A stretch of DNA of 64,000 bases from Kaistella montana (GTDB taxonomy: Bacteria; Bacteroidota; Bacteroidia; Flavobacteriales; Weeksellaceae), in NCBI RefSeq assembly GCF_024436175.1, contig NZ_JANFQP010000001.1, positions 496,001-560,000 on the forward strand, read 5' to 3'. Both the position numbers and the translations under genes were made by a program. Below, one piece after another: positions 62,325 through 64,000 of the stretch (its first letter is position 1; every line of letters begins with the position of its first letter). Under the pieces are notes generated by a model. It ran no database searches and was not told the origin of the DNA. It saw only the letters and a program-made list of their open reading frames with translations.

Positions 62325-62780
62325 ATGCAAGATATTTTTGATGCAAAAGAAGCTCAAAACTACATCGACAGAATCCATCGACTGACTCCGGAAACCCAAA
62401 GAAAATGGGGAAAAATGTCTGTAGATCAGGTTTTGGCGCATTTGAATGTAGCGTATGAAACGATTTATGAGCCGGAAAAACATCCTAAACCTGGTTTTTT
62501 GGCAGGTTTCCTTTTGAAGAATTTCGTGAAACCTAAAACGGTAAATGAACTTCCTTATAAACAGAATCTTCCCACAGGTCCGATGTTCATTATTAAAGGA
62601 AATAAAAATTTTGAGGAAGAAAAGAAACGATTGATCGGATTCATCCAAAAAACTCAACAATTGGGAAGAAGCGCTTTCGACGGGAAAATGTCGCATTCCT
62701 TCGGGAAATTAACCGCTCAGGAATGGAATAACATGTTGGCGAAACACTTGAATCATCATTTGGATCAATTTGGCGTTTAA
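62325..62780 (+). CDS. DUF1569 (DinB-like) protein
   Basis: A 151-residue cytoplasmic protein of the DUF1569 family, related to DinB/YfiT-type four-helix metal-binding proteins. Visible are WGKMSVDQVLAHLNVAYET (His), LPTGPMFIIKG, and the C-terminal MSHSFGKLTAQEWNNMLAKHLNHHLDQF with three His that could bind metal. Function unknown. Confidence 0.88.
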   Translation: MQDIFDAKEAQNYIDRIHRLTPETQRKWGKMSVDQVLAHLNVAYETIYEPEKHPKPGFLAGFLLKNFVKPKTVNELPYKQNLPTGPMFIIKGNKNFEEEKKRLIGFIQKTQQLGRSAFDGKMSHSFGKLTAQEWNNMLAKHLNHHLDQFGV

Positions 62781-62814
62781 TTTTTATTTGAAAAGCCATT
62801 GAAACATTCATTTT

Positions 62815-63297
62815 ATGAAAAAAATACTATTCTTTTTGTTGTTCGTTAGCAGTTTTTCTTTTGCACAAAGCAATGCAGAGATTATTGAAATAATTAAAAA
62901 TAATCACCAATATTTTGAAGGAAAAAAGAACGAAAAGAATGATGTAAAGGTTAAATTTGATTCAGTTTATTCGCCTATTAAAGATGAATATTTAGTTGAA
63001 GGAATTGCAGAAATTGATAATGAAATTTCGAAGTTTTCTGGGAAAATAAGTTTCAATGCCAAACAGACCAAAAAATTACGTGATCCGAGTATTTCTAATT
63101 TCGATGTTGTTTTGAACGGAGAAAAAACATCTGATAATTCGAAAGTTTTTAATGGAAGTTTAAATATAAAAATGATACCGAAACTTTTCAATGTCATTGT
63201 TTTCGAAGGAATTTACCAAGAAGAAAATGCCAAATCTCCGATGTATTTTCATAATTCAAACGAAATAATGAGATACTTGGAATCATTAAAGAAGTAA
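62815..63297 (+). CDS. exported protein, unknown (tandem 1)
   Basis: A 160-residue protein with signal peptide KKILFFLLFVSSFSFAQ. No named domain; a central ISKFSGKISFNAKQTKK block is notable. It and the next gene share about 30 bases of identical DNA at the signal peptide and similar mature outlines (a KF.GK block followed by a strand-rich C-terminus). Tandem paralogues or a shared leader are the two explanations. Confidence 0.8.
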   Translation: MKKILFFLLFVSSFSFAQSNAEIIEIIKNNHQYFEGKKNEKNDVKVKFDSVYSPIKDEYLVEGIAEIDNEISKFSGKISFNAKQTKKLRDPSISNFDVVLNGEKTSDNSKVFNGSLNIKMIPKLFNVIVFEGIYQEENAKSPMYFHNSNEIMRYLESLKK

Positions 63298-63314
63298 ATC
63301 TAATACAGATTGAT

Positions 63315-63782
63315 ATGAAAAAAATACTATTCTTTTTGTTGTTCATCAGTAGTTTTGCATTCGCGCAAATGCCCAATATTTCTAAGGTTTGGCTGAACAA
63401 TTCGAAGCCTTATACCGGAACCATCGGCGACGAAAAAACTGCGATGAAAGTAATGATCGAAATTTCTGAACAAAACAGAAAAAATGATCAAGAATATTTC
63501 CTTTCCGGCTATTCTGTAGTTGAAAATACCCATTCGAAATTCGAAGGAAAATTGAAAATCACCAAATACAAAAACGGTAAAAAAAGAAGTACAGTTTTCG
63601 GTGAATACGAGTTTGCTGAAGAACCCAAAGGAAAACATTCCGGAATTTTGAAAGGAAAATTCATTTACACCTTCATGTGGAATTCAAAAAAACAACAAAT
63701 CGAAAAGCAATACATTGAATTCATCGGCGATTGGGCAAGCTACGACGGAACTTTAAATTACAAAACCAACTGGAAAAACTAA
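63315..63782 (+). CDS. exported protein, unknown (tandem 2)
   Basis: A 155-residue protein with signal peptide KKILFFLLFISSFAFAQ, 17 bp after the preceding gene. The mature region includes HSKFEGKLKITKYKNGKKR, EEPKGKHSGILKGKFIYTF and a C-terminal YIEFIGDWASYDGTLNYKTNW. No family recognised. It is probably cotranscribed with the upstream gene and with the partial gene downstream. Confidence 0.8.
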   Translation: MKKILFFLLFISSFAFAQMPNISKVWLNNSKPYTGTIGDEKTAMKVMIEISEQNRKNDQEYFLSGYSVVENTHSKFEGKLKITKYKNGKKRSTVFGEYEFAEEPKGKHSGILKGKFIYTFMWNSKKQQIEKQYIEFIGDWASYDGTLNYKTNWKN

Positions 63783-63784
63783 TA

Positions 63785-64000
63785 ATGATGATCAAAAAAA
63801 TAGTAGCCGTTGTAGCCGGAATTTTATTGACAAGTGTTGCGGTTGGGCTTGTTCAGCAACTGGGACATTATCTCTATCCGCTTCCGTCGGGAACCGATCC
63901 CAACGAACCCGAAGCCATTAAAAAATACGTGGAAAACGCGCCTTTTATGGCAATATTTTTTGTGATTATTTCTTATGCGGTCGGTGCTTTGGTTGGCGGT
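63785..64000 (+). CDS. membrane protein, truncated by the window edge
   Basis: Starts at ATG 63785, 2 bp after the previous stop, with a second ATG at 63788. The visible 72 residues have a first TM (about 4-25, VAVVAGILLTSVAVGLVQQL), a loop with GHYLYPLPSGTDPNEPEAIKK, and a second hydrophobic segment (about 50-72, FMAIFFVIISYAVGALVGG). The frame is open to the edge. It may be a small multi-TM protein; no family is assigned. Confidence 0.75.
   Translation, partial: MMIKKIVAVVAGILLTSVAVGLVQQLGHYLYPLPSGTDPNEPEAIKKYVENAPFMAIFFVIISYAVGALVGG

Overview
The window is chromosomal DNA of a low-GC Bacteroidota, most likely a Weeksellaceae flavobacterium of the Chryseobacterium/Kaistella type. The evidence is a fused ResB-CcsA cytochrome c biogenesis protein, a GLPGLI-family protein, monomeric isocitrate dehydrogenase, mevalonate kinase, DUF3098, many TTG starts, few Shine-Dalgarno sites, and TAnnTTTG (-7) promoters, some with a TTG box 19-20 bp upstream. 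I saw no rRNA, tRNA, CRISPR array or prophage. The backbone is dense housekeeping sequence with short intergenic gaps closed by strong hairpin terminators.

Layout. 1-13 kb: cytochrome c maturation, RNase Z, a DUF2400-type protein, an acidic Ile-zipper membrane protein, KsgA, FtsX, DUF3098, UppP, TruB, an RluF-type synthase, an HD hydrolase and a Kef-type antiporter. 13-20 kb: a minus-strand fatty-acid beta-oxidation operon (MarR regulator, fused FadB-like protein, thiolase, acyl-CoA dehydrogenase) with a four-helix-bundle gene lodged inside it. 20-23 kb: an iron/haem-type ABC operon (TlpA-like lipoprotein, FecCD permease, ATPase) split by a small GxxExxY element. 23-30 kb: an oxidoreductase, a SanA-like protein, uridine kinase, a DivIC/FtsB-like protein, methylmalonyl-CoA mutase small subunit, a THUMP-like methyltransferase, a lipoprotein, an M20 peptidase and an SDR. 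31-42 kb: etfBA, a bifunctional nuclease, nucleoside-type MFS, a second thiolase, UMF1 MFS, mevalonate kinase, UbiA, RluB-type synthase and an ECF sigma factor with a membrane partner. 42-50 kb: Icd, Tpx, a run of SRPBCC/DUF1801/VOC genes, a second ECF sigma locus, a J-domain membrane protein and a previously unlisted Cys-rich miniprotein. 50-64 kb: GcvP, GLPGLI, dGTPase, an SPFH protein, two divergent exported proteins, DUF962, an APC permease, a repeat-rich non-coding stretch, MFS, DUF1569 and tandem exported proteins. The window ends inside a membrane protein gene.

The most notable signals are regulatory and mobile. A perfect palindrome centred on TATGCATGCATA occurs twice upstream of the marR-fad operon, and an 18/20 match lies upstream of etfBA, at the same position relative to a -7-like box in each case. 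This links beta-oxidation to its electron acceptor in one predicted MarR regulon. The GxxExxY insertion sits between permease and ATPase genes, has nested terminal inverted repeats, and is flanked by a 26-bp duplication of the ATPase start; its own gene is frameshifted at a seven-A run. A four-helix-bundle gene in the fad operon is likewise bracketed by 18-bp inverted repeats. Together these look like two short non-autonomous elements carrying single small-protein genes.
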